DNA of 64,000 nt from Bacteroidales bacterium (GCA_024685285.1 JAIKVZ010000038.1:1-64000), one strand, 5' to 3'; positions 18,214 through 28,570 are shown, numbered from the stretch's first letter. Translations and numbers: made by a program. The notes: generated by a model not told the origin, from the sequence alone.

Positions 18214-19044
18214 TTAGAGTTTTACAACAACGTTTTTCACAATGCCTTTCTTGCCGGTGTAGGCGGTGAAAGTCTGGTCGATGATGCTGGCGGTGAGGGC
18301 CTGCTGGGTGCAGGTGTTGAGGTCGATACTGATAAGCTGGCCTTGGGCATTCAGGAGGTCACCCATCTTGGCCATGGTGGCGTTGACGGTGGCGCTGCCG
18401 GTGAGGGCGTCGGCATCAAGGGCGCTGATATTGAGGGTCACGTTCTTGCCCCACCAGTCGCCGGTGTGCATGGTACCGCTTTCTCCCTGCAGGTCGAAAG
18501 TGCCGTTCTCAAAGTACCACACACGGGGAGAGCCAAACCCAATGCTTACCATGCCTGCTGAATCAGCGGTGAGTGAGGGGGCACCGGTGTAAGTGCCAAC
18601 CTCGGGATTACCGGTTTCCCAGTAGTTTTGGATGTTGATGATGGGGTACTGGTTGGAGGAAACCTGGGCAGCGGCTACCATAACAGCGTTGCTGGCAATC
18701 TGGGCGTTGACATACTGGGCATCCCAAGAGGTATTGCCGAAGGTTACGCTGACACCCTGTTTGGGGCCGAAGTTGGCGATGTAGGTGGCGTCGGCGGTCA
18801 CAGTGACCAAGCGGGGATTTGTGGTGTTGTGGTCATCCCACTCGATGAATTTGTAGCCCTCTTTGGGGGTGGCGGTGAGGGTGGCGGTTGCGTCAGCCTC
18901 GTACTTGCCACCGCCGGAGACGGTGCCATAGGAGTTGTTGTTGGCTTTCACGGTGATGGTGTAGGTGTCACCAGGGGTGCAGGCGGAGAAAATCATCACG
19001 CCGGCAACAGCGGCAGCGCACATCAGTTTGAAAATGTTTTTCAT
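18214..19044 (-). CDS. Putative lipoprotein with one divergent InlB-type repeat
   Basis: MIFSACTPG lipobox; ITVKANNNSYGTVSGGGKYEADATATLTATPKEGYKFIEWDDHNTTNPRLVTVTADATYIANF. Confidence 0.78.
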   Translation of the reverse strand: MKNIFKLMCAAAVAGVMIFSACTPGDTYTITVKANNNSYGTVSGGGKYEADATATLTATPKEGYKFIEWDDHNTTNPRLVTVTADATYIANFGPKQGVSVTFGNTSWDAQYVNAQIASNAVMVAAAQVSSNQYPIINIQNYWETGNPEVGTYTGAPSLTADSAGMVSIGFGSPRVWYFENGTFDLQGESGTMHTGDWWGKNVTLNISALDADALTGSATVNATMAKMGDLLNAQGQLISIDLNTCTQQALTASIIDQTFTAYTGKKGIVKNVVVKL

Positions 19045-19409
19045 TGTCTTTTTGTTTTAAGTTAATAATTTATGTATCGTTTTGCTTTTTGATTTCTCTG
19101 AAAGGCTTATGCCTTAAAAAATTTCTGCAAAAGTACACATATTTTTTGAATTGGCAATTTTTTTTAAGATTTTTTAGCAATATTGCTTGACGATTAGCCT
19201 GTTGCGCTTGTGCACCGCCGCCATGACGGGTATGTCTAACTATGCTGACTGCAACGAATTGCAACGGACTGTAACGCTTTTGACAGCACCTCTGAAACCT
19301 CACCATACACCTTAAATTTTTTTAGATTGGGGCTGCTGTCAAACCAGACCCCGGTGCATTAATTGTATGATTCTTAGCAATAATTGCTTCGAAAAATCAA
19401 ACTAAAAAA

Positions 19410-19440
19410 CCACAGACGGCCCTTGAGGGACCGTCCGTGG
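19410..19440 (-). terminator. Terminator downstream of rpsA
   Basis: ccacagacggccc-ttga-gggaccgtccgtgg; on the minus strand followed by a T run (aaaaaa at 19404-19409). Confidence 0.75.
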
Positions 19441-19465
19441 CACCAACATTATGAAACATAAGTAT

Positions 19466-21262
19466 TTACTCTGCGGTGTTGCCGCTCTCTTTCTCGATGT
19501 CGGCTTTGAGGTTGGCCAGCACGTCGAGGTCGCCAAGGGTGGTCTTTTCGAGGGTTTCGTTGATCTTCTTGACGGACTTCTGGGTGGCGCGGGCTTTCTT
19601 CTCGTCGCTCTCTTTGCCGCCTTCGACGTTGTCCTGGAAGGTGCGGGTGTGTGATACGACGATTTTCTTGCTGTCCTTGTTGAACTCGATGACCTTGAAG
19701 TCGAGGGTGTCGCCCTGGTGGGCTTTGGACTTGTCGGCTTTCTCGAGGTGGCGCATGGGAGCAAAGGCCTCGACATCGTAGGGCATGACGACGGTGGCGC
19801 CCTTGTCGTTGAGGTTGGCGATGGTGCCCTGGTGGACGGTGCCTATGCCAAAGATGGTCTCGTAGACATCCCAGGGGTTCTCCTCAAGCTGTTTGTGGCC
19901 GAGGCTGAGGCGACGGTTTTCGGCATCGACCTCGAGTACCACGACGTCGATTTTGTCGCCAATCTTGGTGAACTCGGCGGGGTGTTTGATTTTCTTGCTC
20001 CAGGAGAGGTCGCTGATGTGGATGAGGCCGTCGACGCCCTCTTCAAGTTCGACAAAGATGCCGAAGTTGGTGAAGTTGCGCACGGTGGCGGTGTGTTTGC
20101 TGCCCACGGGGTATTTCTCGGCGATGGCGAGCCAGGGGTCGGGCATGAGTTGCTTGATGCCGAGCGACATTTTGCGGGTCTCGCGGTCGAGGGTGAGGAC
20201 GACGGCTTCGATCTCGTCGCCAACTTTGAGGAAGTCCTGAGCCGAGCGCAGGTGCTGGCTCCAAGACATCTCGCTGACGTGGATGAGACCTTCGACACCG
20301 GGCACCACTTCGACAAATGCGCCGTAGTCGGCAATGACCACCACTTTGCCTTTGACGTGGTCGCCTTCTTTGAGGTTGGGGTCGAGGGCGTCCCAGGGGT
20401 GGGGGGTGAGCTGCTTGAGACCGAGGGCTATGCGGCGTTTGGCCTCGTCGAAGTCGAGAATGACGACGTTGATTTTCTGGTCGAGCTGTACAACCTCTTC
20501 GGGGTGGTTGATGCGGCCCCAGCTGAGGTCGGTGATGTGGATGAGACCGTCGACACCGCCGAGGTCCACGAACACGCCGTAGGAGGTGATGTTCTTGACC
20601 ACACCTTCGAGCACCTGGCCTTTTTCGAGGTGGCTGATGATTTCGGCCTTCTGGGCCTCGATCTCGTCCTCGATGAGGGCTTTGTGGCTGACGACGACGT
20701 TCTTGTATTCGTGGTTGATTTTGACAACCTTGAATTCCATGGTCTTGTCAACATACACGTCGTAGTCGCGTATGGGTTTGACGTCGATTTGCGAACCGGG
20801 CAGGAAAGCTTCGATGTTCTCGAACACGGTGACGATGAGACCGCCTTTGGTGCGGCTCTTGACGTAACCGGTGATGATTTCCTGGCTCTCGTAGGCCTGG
20901 TTGACGCGCTCCCACGATTTGAGGATGCGGGCTTTCTTGTGCGAGAGCAGGAGCTGACCGTTGCTGTCTTCCTGACTTTCCACGTAGACTTCGATTTTGT
21001 CGCCGGCTTTGAAGTCGGGGTTGTAGCGGAGCTCGGAGGCGGGGATGACGCCGTCGGATTTGAAGCCGATGTTGACCACGGCCTCGCGGTCGTTGATGGC
21101 CACGATAGTGCCCTCGATGACCTGCTGCTCGGTGAAGGCGTTGAAGGTCTTCTCGTAGGCGGCGGTCAGCTGCTCTTCGGCGGCGGGGTTGGTTTTTTCG
21201 GCCTTGTTGTCGATGGCGCTCCAGTCGAAGTCTGCCAGCGGTTGCACGTTTTTGTAATCCAT
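19466..21262 (-). CDS. rpsA: 30S ribosomal protein S1 (multi-S1-domain)
   Basis: 598 aa with repeated S1 motifs: GVFVDLGGVDGLIHITDLSWGRINHPEEV, GAFVEVVPGVEGLIHVSEMSW, GIFVELEEGVDGLIHISDLSW. Confidence 0.95.
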   Translation of the reverse strand: MDYKNVQPLADFDWSAIDNKAEKTNPAAEEQLTAAYEKTFNAFTEQQVIEGTIVAINDREAVVNIGFKSDGVIPASELRYNPDFKAGDKIEVYVESQEDSNGQLLLSHKKARILKSWERVNQAYESQEIITGYVKSRTKGGLIVTVFENIEAFLPGSQIDVKPIRDYDVYVDKTMEFKVVKINHEYKNVVVSHKALIEDEIEAQKAEIISHLEKGQVLEGVVKNITSYGVFVDLGGVDGLIHITDLSWGRINHPEEVVQLDQKINVVILDFDEAKRRIALGLKQLTPHPWDALDPNLKEGDHVKGKVVVIADYGAFVEVVPGVEGLIHVSEMSWSQHLRSAQDFLKVGDEIEAVVLTLDRETRKMSLGIKQLMPDPWLAIAEKYPVGSKHTATVRNFTNFGIFVELEEGVDGLIHISDLSWSKKIKHPAEFTKIGDKIDVVVLEVDAENRRLSLGHKQLEENPWDVYETIFGIGTVHQGTIANLNDKGATVVMPYDVEAFAPMRHLEKADKSKAHQGDTLDFKVIEFNKDSKKIVVSHTRTFQDNVEGGKESDEKKARATQKSVKKINETLEKTTLGDLDVLANLKADIEKESGNTAE

Positions 21263-21373
21263 TATTATGGTTTGTTTTGTTGTTTGTGGCAGCCTGCCTC
21301 TACCGGGTTAAACATTGCTAAGTAGCTGTGCGGCAACCCATTGGCAGGCATGGACCGCTCAGCTAAGGTGGTG

Positions 21374-21381
21374 CAAAGATA
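21374..21381 (-). promoter_or_regulatory. Bacteroidota -7 box (tatctttg on minus) for rpsA
   Basis: caaagata on plus. Confidence 0.6.
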
Positions 21382-21488
21382 CGACTTTTTTTTGATTTGC
21401 CAACTTTTTTGTGCTCTTTTTCAGTTTTTTGCAGGTGGTGCGTAGGGGCTTTGGCCGGGGTTTGTTCGGAGGCCGTGCAGGGGTGTCC

Positions 21489-21532
21489 GAACCCTACCCG
21501 ATGTCAACCCGACCTTAACCCGAACCTAACCT
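21489..21532 (-). repeat. 11-nt-period dispersed element, copy 2
   Basis: Minus: AGGTTAGGTTC|GGGTTAAGGTC|GGGTTGACATC|GGGTAGGGTTC. Confidence 0.9.
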
Positions 21533-21596
21533 GTCTAAGAGGTTGATTTTAAGGTGGTTATGTTTAAAAACTTATCTTGTTGGTTTACAAAAAGTT

Positions 21597-21625
21597 AGGA
21601 GAACTTCGTTTTGTGAAGTTCTCCT
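21597..21625 (-). terminator. Terminator after tRNA-Phe
   Basis: aggagaactt-cgttttgtg-aagttctcct inverted repeat, T-rich tract beyond on the minus strand. Confidence 0.75.
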
Positions 21626-21629
21626 GCTG

Positions 21630-21705
<76 letters not shown>

Positions 21706-21773
21706 ATCAGTCTTTCTCTCTTCGAAAGCGGGTGCAAAAGTACAAACATTTTTTGAATTGGCAAAATTTTTTT

Positions 21774-22406
21774 TTATTTTTGTTCGCTACCTGTTGGTTT
21801 TGAATGTTTTGGCGCAATGAAAATCTGGTCTATGACGAGCCAAAAAACGCCTATGGTGATGGCCGCGTCGGCAATATTGAAGATTGCGTTGAAGAAGACG
21901 AAGGGCTTGCCGCCCGGCAACGTTGTCTCGATGACGGGGAAGTAGAGCATGTCGACCACGCGGCCCTGCAGCAGTGGGGCGTAGCCGCCTTCGGGGGGCA
22001 GGAACTGGGCCACGCTGTAGTAGCTCTCGCTGAAGAGGAGGCCGTAGAAGCAGCTGTCGATGATGTTGCCCACGGCTCCGACGAATATGAGGGTGATGCA
22101 GGCCACGAGCGAAGTGCGTGTGCCGCGGCGTATGCTGTGCAGCAGGTACCACAGTATGGCTCCCGAGGCGACCAGCCGCACCACGGTGAGCACTATTTTG
22201 CCGGCGGCGCCGCCAAAGGCCATGCCGAAGGCCATGCCTTCGTTTTCGATGAAGTGCAGGCGAAACCAGGTGCCTATCAGGGGTATCTCTTCGCCTATCT
22301 GCATGTTGGTTTTGACCAATATTTTGGCCACTTGGTCGGCCACCAGGATGACGGCGGCCAGTATGGCTGCCAAGCGGTATTGTCTTTGTTTTGTGGGGTT
22401 GCTCAT
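21774..22406 (-). CDS. lspA: Lipoprotein signal peptidase
   Basis: LVADQVAKILVKTNM; FIENEGMAFGM; VVDMLYFPVI...FNAIFNIADAAITIGV. Start taken at MSNPTKQ. Confidence 0.92.
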   Translation of the reverse strand: MSNPTKQRQYRLAAILAAVILVADQVAKILVKTNMQIGEEIPLIGTWFRLHFIENEGMAFGMAFGGAAGKIVLTVVRLVASGAILWYLLHSIRRGTRTSLVACITLIFVGAVGNIIDSCFYGLLFSESYYSVAQFLPPEGGYAPLLQGRVVDMLYFPVIETTLPGGKPFVFFNAIFNIADAAITIGVFWLVIDQIFIAPKHSKPTGSEQK

Positions 22407-22437
22407 TGCGGTTGGTTTTGTTGCGGTTGGTTTTTTC

Positions 22438-23022
22438 TTAGTGTTTTGTTTGGTTGGTGCCGGTGCGGCTCTGGTAGTTTGCCACTTCGGCCAGCAGTTC
22501 GTCGTACCATGCCTGGCCGAAACGGCGCACAAGCGGCTCGCGCAGGGCTATGTAGAGCGGCTCGCCGCGGCCCGCGGCACAGCTGCACACTTGCCAGCGG
22601 TGGTAGTTGATGGATATGAAGCGGCCGAAGTCTTCGAGCCGCAGCGGGTAGAGGTGGCACGACACGGGCTTGAGGTACGAGGTGAGGCCCTTCCGGCAGG
22701 CGGCCTCGATGGCGCAGAGGGCGGTGCCGTCGGTGTTCCAGAACACGAAGGCGCACTCGCGGTTGTTGACCAGTGTGGTGCAGGGGTTGCCGTCGGTGTC
22801 TGGCATGGCCACCCCGTGGCGTTTCACGGCGCGGCGGCCGGCGTCGGTCATGAAGGGCTCGACTTGTGGCAGCAGGCTTTGCAGCTCGGCCACCTCGTTT
22901 TCGAGCAGGGGTGCGCCGCAGTCGCCCTCGACGCAGCACTGGCCTTTGCACTGGTGCAGTTGGCAGCCGAAACGGCAGTCGACGATGTCGTCGGTGATTA
23001 TGCAGTCTTGAACTACGAGCAT
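22438..23022 (-). CDS. DUF3109 family protein
   Basis: Cys-rich N-term DCRFGCQLHQCKGQCCVEGDCGAPLL; YLKPVSCHLYPLR. Confidence 0.78.
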   Translation of the reverse strand: MLVVQDCIITDDIVDCRFGCQLHQCKGQCCVEGDCGAPLLENEVAELQSLLPQVEPFMTDAGRRAVKRHGVAMPDTDGNPCTTLVNNRECAFVFWNTDGTALCAIEAACRKGLTSYLKPVSCHLYPLRLEDFGRFISINYHRWQVCSCAAGRGEPLYIALREPLVRRFGQAWYDELLAEVANYQSRTGTNQTKH

Positions 23023-23957
23023 AGGACGGCGATGATTTTGCGGGCCAGTACGTCGGCCAGTTTGTAGCGCGACTCGACTGTCCAGCCGGCCACGTGGGGT
23101 GTGAGCACGGTGCGCGGCGAGCGGCGCAGGTATTGCAGCGGTTCGGGTTCGGGCTGAGCGGCCAGGCCGTCACGGCTCATGTCCTCGTATTCAAGCACGT
23201 CGAGTCCGGCGCCGAGCACGCGCTGCCGCTCCATGGCATCGACCAGTGCGGCGGTGTCGACCACGCTGCCGCGCGATGTGTTGAGCAGGTGGATGGGTTT
23301 GGCAAAGGCGCCAAGGAAGGCGGCGTCGACCATGTGGTGCGTCTCCGGGGTGAGCGGTACGTGCAGGCTCACTATGTCGGCTTTCTGTTGCAATTCTTTC
23401 AAAGAACACTCCTCGACATATTTGGGGGCGTAGTTATATTTGTACTTGTCGTATGCTAAAATCTTGCAGCCGAAGCCTGATATTTTTTTAGCGAAGGCCG
23501 AGCCCATATTGCCGAAGCCTATGATGCCCACGGTGCGTGGTCCGAGTTCGAGGCCGCGGTTGGCTTCGCGTTGCCAGAGGCCTTGGCGCACCTCGGCGTC
23601 GGCCGCGGCGGTCTTGCATAGCAGGGCTAGCAACAGCGAGGCGGTGTGTTCGCCCACGGCGTCGCGGTTGCCTTCGGGCGAGTTGAGGCACACAATGCCT
23701 CGGCTCTCGGCGTAGGCCACGTCGATGGTCTCCATGCCTGCGCCCACGCGGCCAATGCAGCGCAGCGAGGGGCAGCGGTCGATGAACTGGCGGTCGACGA
23801 TCACCTTGCTGCGCACCACGAGGGCATCCTTGCCCTGGGCGGCGGCAATGGTTTCGTCGCGGTCGAGGCCCGTGGCCACGGTTACGTTGAAACCGGCCTC
23901 GCGCAGGCGCTCCTCAAGGACGGGGTGGGTCAAGTCGGTGATCAGTATTTTTGTCAT
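23013..23957 (-). CDS. D-isomer-specific 2-hydroxyacid dehydrogenase, phosphoglycerate dehydrogenase-like
   Basis: RTVGIIGFGNMGSAFAKK Rossmann; LLNTSRGSVVDTAALVDAM; LTPHVAGWTVES. Confidence 0.88.
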   Translation of the reverse strand: MTKILITDLTHPVLEERLREAGFNVTVATGLDRDETIAAAQGKDALVVRSKVIVDRQFIDRCPSLRCIGRVGAGMETIDVAYAESRGIVCLNSPEGNRDAVGEHTASLLLALLCKTAAADAEVRQGLWQREANRGLELGPRTVGIIGFGNMGSAFAKKISGFGCKILAYDKYKYNYAPKYVEECSLKELQQKADIVSLHVPLTPETHHMVDAAFLGAFAKPIHLLNTSRGSVVDTAALVDAMERQRVLGAGLDVLEYEDMSRDGLAAQPEPEPLQYLRRSPRTVLTPHVAGWTVESRYKLADVLARKIIAVLCS

Positions 23958-23967
23958 GCCGCCGGAT

Positions 23968-25056
23968 TTAGTGTTCTGTCGATATTGGAATTGTGACGGT
24001 TGTTTTGCCTGCGAATATGCCTATGCCGCCGTTGATGTTGCAGTGTATCTGCACAGGTTCGGAGATTATGCCTCCTAATTCGCTGTCAATGCTGTTGGTG
24101 GTTTGCTCATACAGGTAAAGGTCGCGAGAATAGGAGGTTAGTTCCATCGTGATGTTCAGCGTCGAGGTGTCGTAGGTGCAACTTGAATAGCCATAGTAAG
24201 GTTCATAGATGTCGTAGCCATAATCGTTAAGATAGTAGCCGGAGAGCAGTACGGTGAGTTGAACTTCGTGTTGCATACCGTTTATCTTGCTGTCGTCGAA
24301 AAACATTTCATTGTATTCATAGTTCTCGCCCAGACCTCCCACAAGGTCGGTCTGGGGGTCGGCAATAAGGTAGTCGCGGCAGGTGAATGAAGGCGAAATA
24401 TTTACTTTGTTGGTGTCGGATAGGATAACGGTATCGTAAACCGAATGCGGTCCAATAATATAAAAGGTGTCATTGATGTAGACAGTGTCGTAGACGCGGG
24501 TCTCGTGGATTTCCCTATGAGTGCATATTTCATTGATTGAACCGTTAAAAGAGATTAGGTAGAAGTTGTTTTCGTTTCCCGGGTCGTTGAGGCGGAAATT
24601 GACAACATACTGATGTAGCTGGCTTTCATAATTGTATCCCGCGTATGTAACTGTGGCGTTGGAAGCCGACGGAATCTGCGGCATAACAGTGTGGGCCGTA
24701 ACCGATTCGTGGCCGGGCACATGAACTGTGATGTCAAGCACGTCGTTTGGAGCCGGGACGTACCCTAAACTATATAGATAGTCCTCGGTGGAGTATTTGG
24801 CCGCCGCCGGAACCGGCGAACCGTTGACTTTCAGTTCAAAGGTAGCGTTGTCAATCATACGGAACGGACTTGCGTCGAGGAAAAAACGCGAATAGCTGAG
24901 GCGGACCTTAATTGTGTCGCCCGACGTGATCCGCGACTGCATGACAACTTGAGACTCGCCCACATCGCCGTTGAATAATATTGGTTGCTCCATCTTGTCG
25001 CACGAGGCGAATGCAATCAACACGGCTGCAAAAATTATTGTTATTCTGGATTTCAT
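23968..25056 (-). CDS. DUF4249-like lipoprotein (partner of TonB-dependent receptor)
   Basis: Lipobox AFASC; beta-rich; adjacent to TBDR. Confidence 0.7.
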   Translation of the reverse strand: MKSRITIIFAAVLIAFASCDKMEQPILFNGDVGESQVVMQSRITSGDTIKVRLSYSRFFLDASPFRMIDNATFELKVNGSPVPAAAKYSTEDYLYSLGYVPAPNDVLDITVHVPGHESVTAHTVMPQIPSASNATVTYAGYNYESQLHQYVVNFRLNDPGNENNFYLISFNGSINEICTHREIHETRVYDTVYINDTFYIIGPHSVYDTVILSDTNKVNISPSFTCRDYLIADPQTDLVGGLGENYEYNEMFFDDSKINGMQHEVQLTVLLSGYYLNDYGYDIYEPYYGYSSCTYDTSTLNITMELTSYSRDLYLYEQTTNSIDSELGGIISEPVQIHCNINGGIGIFAGKTTVTIPISTEH

Positions 25057-25074
25057 TGCTTTTCAGTTTTTGTT

Positions 25075-27528
25075 TTAGAACTTGTAAATATAAGCCACCG
25101 AAAGCATCATCGGAAACAGTGAAAGTTGCACGAGCGAGCTACCGTAGGTGGTGTTGCCGATGGTGGTATGGTATTTGTAGGATTTGTATATGGTGTAGGG
25201 GTTGTTGCGGTTGTAGACGTTGTAGACGCTGAACGACCACGTGCGGACACCATGTTTCTTTTGTTTGTGGAAGTTGACCGATAAATCCATGCGGTGGTAG
25301 GCAGGCAGGCGGTAGTTGTTGCGCGACTCGACGTAAGGGTAGTAATTCCCGTCGCTGAACAAGCCGGCGAACGGCGATATATCGTAGTAAGTATCCGACG
25401 GGTCGTAATCGTCAGAGGGAATCTCCTGCAAGGCAATTGTGGCTGTATTGCCAGTGGAATATACCCAAGTGGCGCATACATCGAATTTTGGACTCGGTTT
25501 GTATGTGAGCACTATCGATATGTCGTGACGGCGGTCATACTTTGCCGGGAACGGTAAACCGTTGTTGAGTTCCTGTCCAGGGCGGTCGAAGAGGCGCATA
25601 GTCTTGCTCCAAGTGTAGCCTACCCAACCAGTAATATCGCCTATGGTTTTCTGTGCCAGGAATTCCACCCCGTAGGCCCAGCCGCGTCCCAGTGCTACCT
25701 TGTCTTCCCATCCTGCAGAACCGCCCCAGAACGAACTGCCGTTTTTATATTCCATCAAGTTGTTCATCCATTTGTAGTAGCCTTCTACTGAGAAGTCGAT
25801 GATGCTGCGCCACGAATAGAATAGGCCTGCTGCCACTTGGTGTGAGTTCATGGGCTTGATGTTTTTGGTTACCGGCACCCAGAGGTCAGTTGGCAGGCTG
25901 ATGTTGGTGCTTGAGAGCAGGTGTAGGTATTGCGTCATGTATGCGTATCCGGCCTTAAACGACAGGTCGTCGGTAATCATATAGCGTCCTGACAGGCGAG
26001 GCTGCGGGTTGAAGTAGGGCTTGCCCTGCACCAGAAAGCCACTCAACACTAAACCGCCATTGATTTTCAGTGCCTCGGTAATGGCGTAGTCGTCTTCGAT
26101 GTAGGCCATGAACTCCTGGGCATAGACAATACTTTGGCCCAAGGTGGTGTCAAGGTGTTCATTCATCGAAGTGTCTGTTCCGGACACGTTGAATTTTGCT
26201 CCTGTCACTTCGGGACGAAAGATATGATGTGTCAGCGCACCGCCGAAACGTATATTGTGCTCCGGAGTGGGGGTATAGTCGAAATCGGCCCGAGCTGTCA
26301 GATCCGAAATGCCTGAATTGTAACTCATTTCGGCATCCATGAGGGTGTGTCCGCCATCCCAATAATTGTCGGAGATAACGTCCACACCAAGGTTGTTGCG
26401 GTAACGGGTGAACGAAGCGGTTATATTCATAAACAACTGGGGGTTAATTACATAATTCCACCGTAAAGCAGAGGTTAGGTTGCCCCAGTCGTAGCGTATT
26501 CCAAACGATTCCTTGTAGGTGTAATAGCCATAGTAACCGCCGTCGCTTATGCCCATTTTGGCATGAAGGTGGTCATCGCCCATATAGAACGAGGCGTATA
26601 AACGGCTACGGTCGTTGAATTTGTGGGTTACTTTGGCATTGACATCATAAAAATAATAGGCAAGGTCTACCGAAGTGCCTTCGCTTACAAGCCACGCAGA
26701 CGAAAGGAGTGGTTTCATCAAGAGGTCAAAGTAAGTCCGGCGGGCAGAGAAACTAAATGTGGTCTTTTCCGTTACAATCGGGCCCTCCAAGCTGATCTTC
26801 GATGCCAAGGCCCCAATATTGATGCTGCCGTGGAACTCTTTGTCGTTGCCGTTGTTGGTGGTGATGTCGAGTACGCTCGATATGCGTCCGCTGAAGTGTG
26901 CAGGAAACGAGCCTTTGTAGAGCGTGACATTCTTGATGGCGTCTGAGTTGAAGGCGCTGAAGAAGCCACCCAGGTGGTTCACGTTGTAGAGTGGCACGCC
27001 GTCAAGCAGAAACAGGTTCTCGTCGGGGCCTCCACCACGCACATATATGCCACTCATACCCTCGCTGCCGCTTTGCACTCCAGGTAGCAGTTGCAGTGCT
27101 TTGAGCACGTCGGTCTCGCCAAAAAGCGTTGGTACCATCTTGATGTGCTCAACGGGTACCTCTATGGCACTCATCTGGCTCACTTTGGGGCTGGTGATTC
27201 GCTCGGCGGTGATGACAACCTCTTTGAGCTCAAGGTGGGGTTGCAACTCGATGTTGAGTGTCACGTTGCCGTATAGGTCAAAGCTGTGGGTTTGGCTTTG
27301 GTAGCCTGTGTAGGTTATGCGCAGGTCGGCAGTGTCGGCTTTCAGAGTGAGTGAATAGCGCCCGTAGACGTTGCTCACTGCGCCTTTGCCGCTTATGGCA
27401 TCGACCACGGTGGCTCCTATCAAAGTCTCGCCGGTGCTCGCATCGGTAACCGTGCCGCTTACGGTGTGTTGCGACATGGCTCCTACGGCAACAAGCAGCG
27501 AAACGATGAATAGCAGTGCTTTTCGCAT
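25075..27528 (-). CDS. TonB-dependent receptor with carboxypeptidase-like regulatory domain
   Basis: HTVSGTVTDASTGETLIGATVVD; plug GMSGIYVRGGGPDENLFLLDGVPLYNVNHLGGFFSAFN; C-terminal barrel ending in F. Confidence 0.92.
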   Translation of the reverse strand: MRKALLFIVSLLVAVGAMSQHTVSGTVTDASTGETLIGATVVDAISGKGAVSNVYGRYSLTLKADTADLRITYTGYQSQTHSFDLYGNVTLNIELQPHLELKEVVITAERITSPKVSQMSAIEVPVEHIKMVPTLFGETDVLKALQLLPGVQSGSEGMSGIYVRGGGPDENLFLLDGVPLYNVNHLGGFFSAFNSDAIKNVTLYKGSFPAHFSGRISSVLDITTNNGNDKEFHGSINIGALASKISLEGPIVTEKTTFSFSARRTYFDLLMKPLLSSAWLVSEGTSVDLAYYFYDVNAKVTHKFNDRSRLYASFYMGDDHLHAKMGISDGGYYGYYTYKESFGIRYDWGNLTSALRWNYVINPQLFMNITASFTRYRNNLGVDVISDNYWDGGHTLMDAEMSYNSGISDLTARADFDYTPTPEHNIRFGGALTHHIFRPEVTGAKFNVSGTDTSMNEHLDTTLGQSIVYAQEFMAYIEDDYAITEALKINGGLVLSGFLVQGKPYFNPQPRLSGRYMITDDLSFKAGYAYMTQYLHLLSSTNISLPTDLWVPVTKNIKPMNSHQVAAGLFYSWRSIIDFSVEGYYKWMNNLMEYKNGSSFWGGSAGWEDKVALGRGWAYGVEFLAQKTIGDITGWVGYTWSKTMRLFDRPGQELNNGLPFPAKYDRRHDISIVLTYKPSPKFDVCATWVYSTGNTATIALQEIPSDDYDPSDTYYDISPFAGLFSDGNYYPYVESRNNYRLPAYHRMDLSVNFHKQKKHGVRTWSFSVYNVYNRNNPYTIYKSYKYHTTIGNTTYGSSLVQLSLFPMMLSVAYIYKF

Positions 27529-27541
27529 ATAAGTCAGGCGG

Positions 27542-28570
27542 TTACTGGTTGGCATATTGCTGTATCTCGTCGTGGAAGAACTCTATTGCCACACCGGCTT
27601 GTTTGAACAGCTCTTCGCTCTCGGCTCCTGCATGGTACTTGCGCTCGCACACCACGCGCTTTATGCCGCAGTTGATGATGAGCATGGCGCATGTGCGACA
27701 GGGGGTCATGCGGCAGTATAGTGTGGCGCCGTCGAGGGCTATACCGCGGCGTGCGGCTTGGCAGATGGCGTTCTGCTCAGCGTGGACTGTGCGTACGCAG
27801 TGGGTGCTTATGTGGCCGTCGGCGTCGATGGTTTGGCGGAAGAGGTGCCCTACCTCGTCGCAGTGCGGCAGGCCAGAGGGCGACCCAACGTAACCCGTGA
27901 CCAACAGCTGCCTGTCTTTGACTATGACGCAACCCGAGCGGCCACGGTCGCAAGTGGCGCGGCGAGCGGCGGCGTTGGCCAGCTCCATAAAATATTCGTC
28001 CCACGAGGGTCGGTGGTAGGTTATGGTTTGCAGCACATTCTCCACTTGTGCGTTGAGTTGTTCGATAGTGCCGCCGTTGTCGAGGCGGAAGTCGGCATGG
28101 TCTATACAATAGCGCAAGTTTTGGTGGTTGGGGTCGTTGCTCTCCATCTCGCGTTGCTCGTTGGCGATGAATGTGGCGTAGTCTATGTGGTCGGTTTCGC
28201 TACCGCGCAACACAGCGCGCTCGTAACGCACCTTTGGGTCGGCATCGACGGCGAAGAGGTAGAAGCTGGGCTTGCCTCGCAGTGCTTCTACTTCGCCAGG
28301 GGTGCGTACGCTCTCAATAATGCAGTTGCATCCCGATGCCGAGGCTTGCTCATACAGTTGCTCTACAATCCATGACGGTGTGTGCTGTGCCCGCAGGTCG
28401 TTGCCAACCTGGGTCATAGTGTCACGGTTCACGGCCATGCCGCGGCGTTTTATCTCTTCGGTGATGAAGGCTCGCACGCTATAGTGCACGAAGCCGCGTT
28501 GTTTCACCAGATAGTCGACTATTGTGCCTTTGCCGGCCCCGAGGGTTCCTGTTATGCCTATGGTTATCAT
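27542..28570 (-). CDS. Fusion: P-loop nucleotide-kinase-like domain + deoxycytidylate deaminase domain
   Basis: N-term MITIGITGTLGAGKGTIVDYL (P-loop); C-term TVHAEQNAICQAARRGIALDGATLYCRMTPCRTCAMLIINCGIKRVV (HAE, PCxxC). Confidence 0.88.
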   Translation of the reverse strand: MITIGITGTLGAGKGTIVDYLVKQRGFVHYSVRAFITEEIKRRGMAVNRDTMTQVGNDLRAQHTPSWIVEQLYEQASASGCNCIIESVRTPGEVEALRGKPSFYLFAVDADPKVRYERAVLRGSETDHIDYATFIANEQREMESNDPNHQNLRYCIDHADFRLDNGGTIEQLNAQVENVLQTITYHRPSWDEYFMELANAAARRATCDRGRSGCVIVKDRQLLVTGYVGSPSGLPHCDEVGHLFRQTIDADGHISTHCVRTVHAEQNAICQAARRGIALDGATLYCRMTPCRTCAMLIINCGIKRVVCERKYHAGAESEELFKQAGVAIEFFHDEIQQYANQ

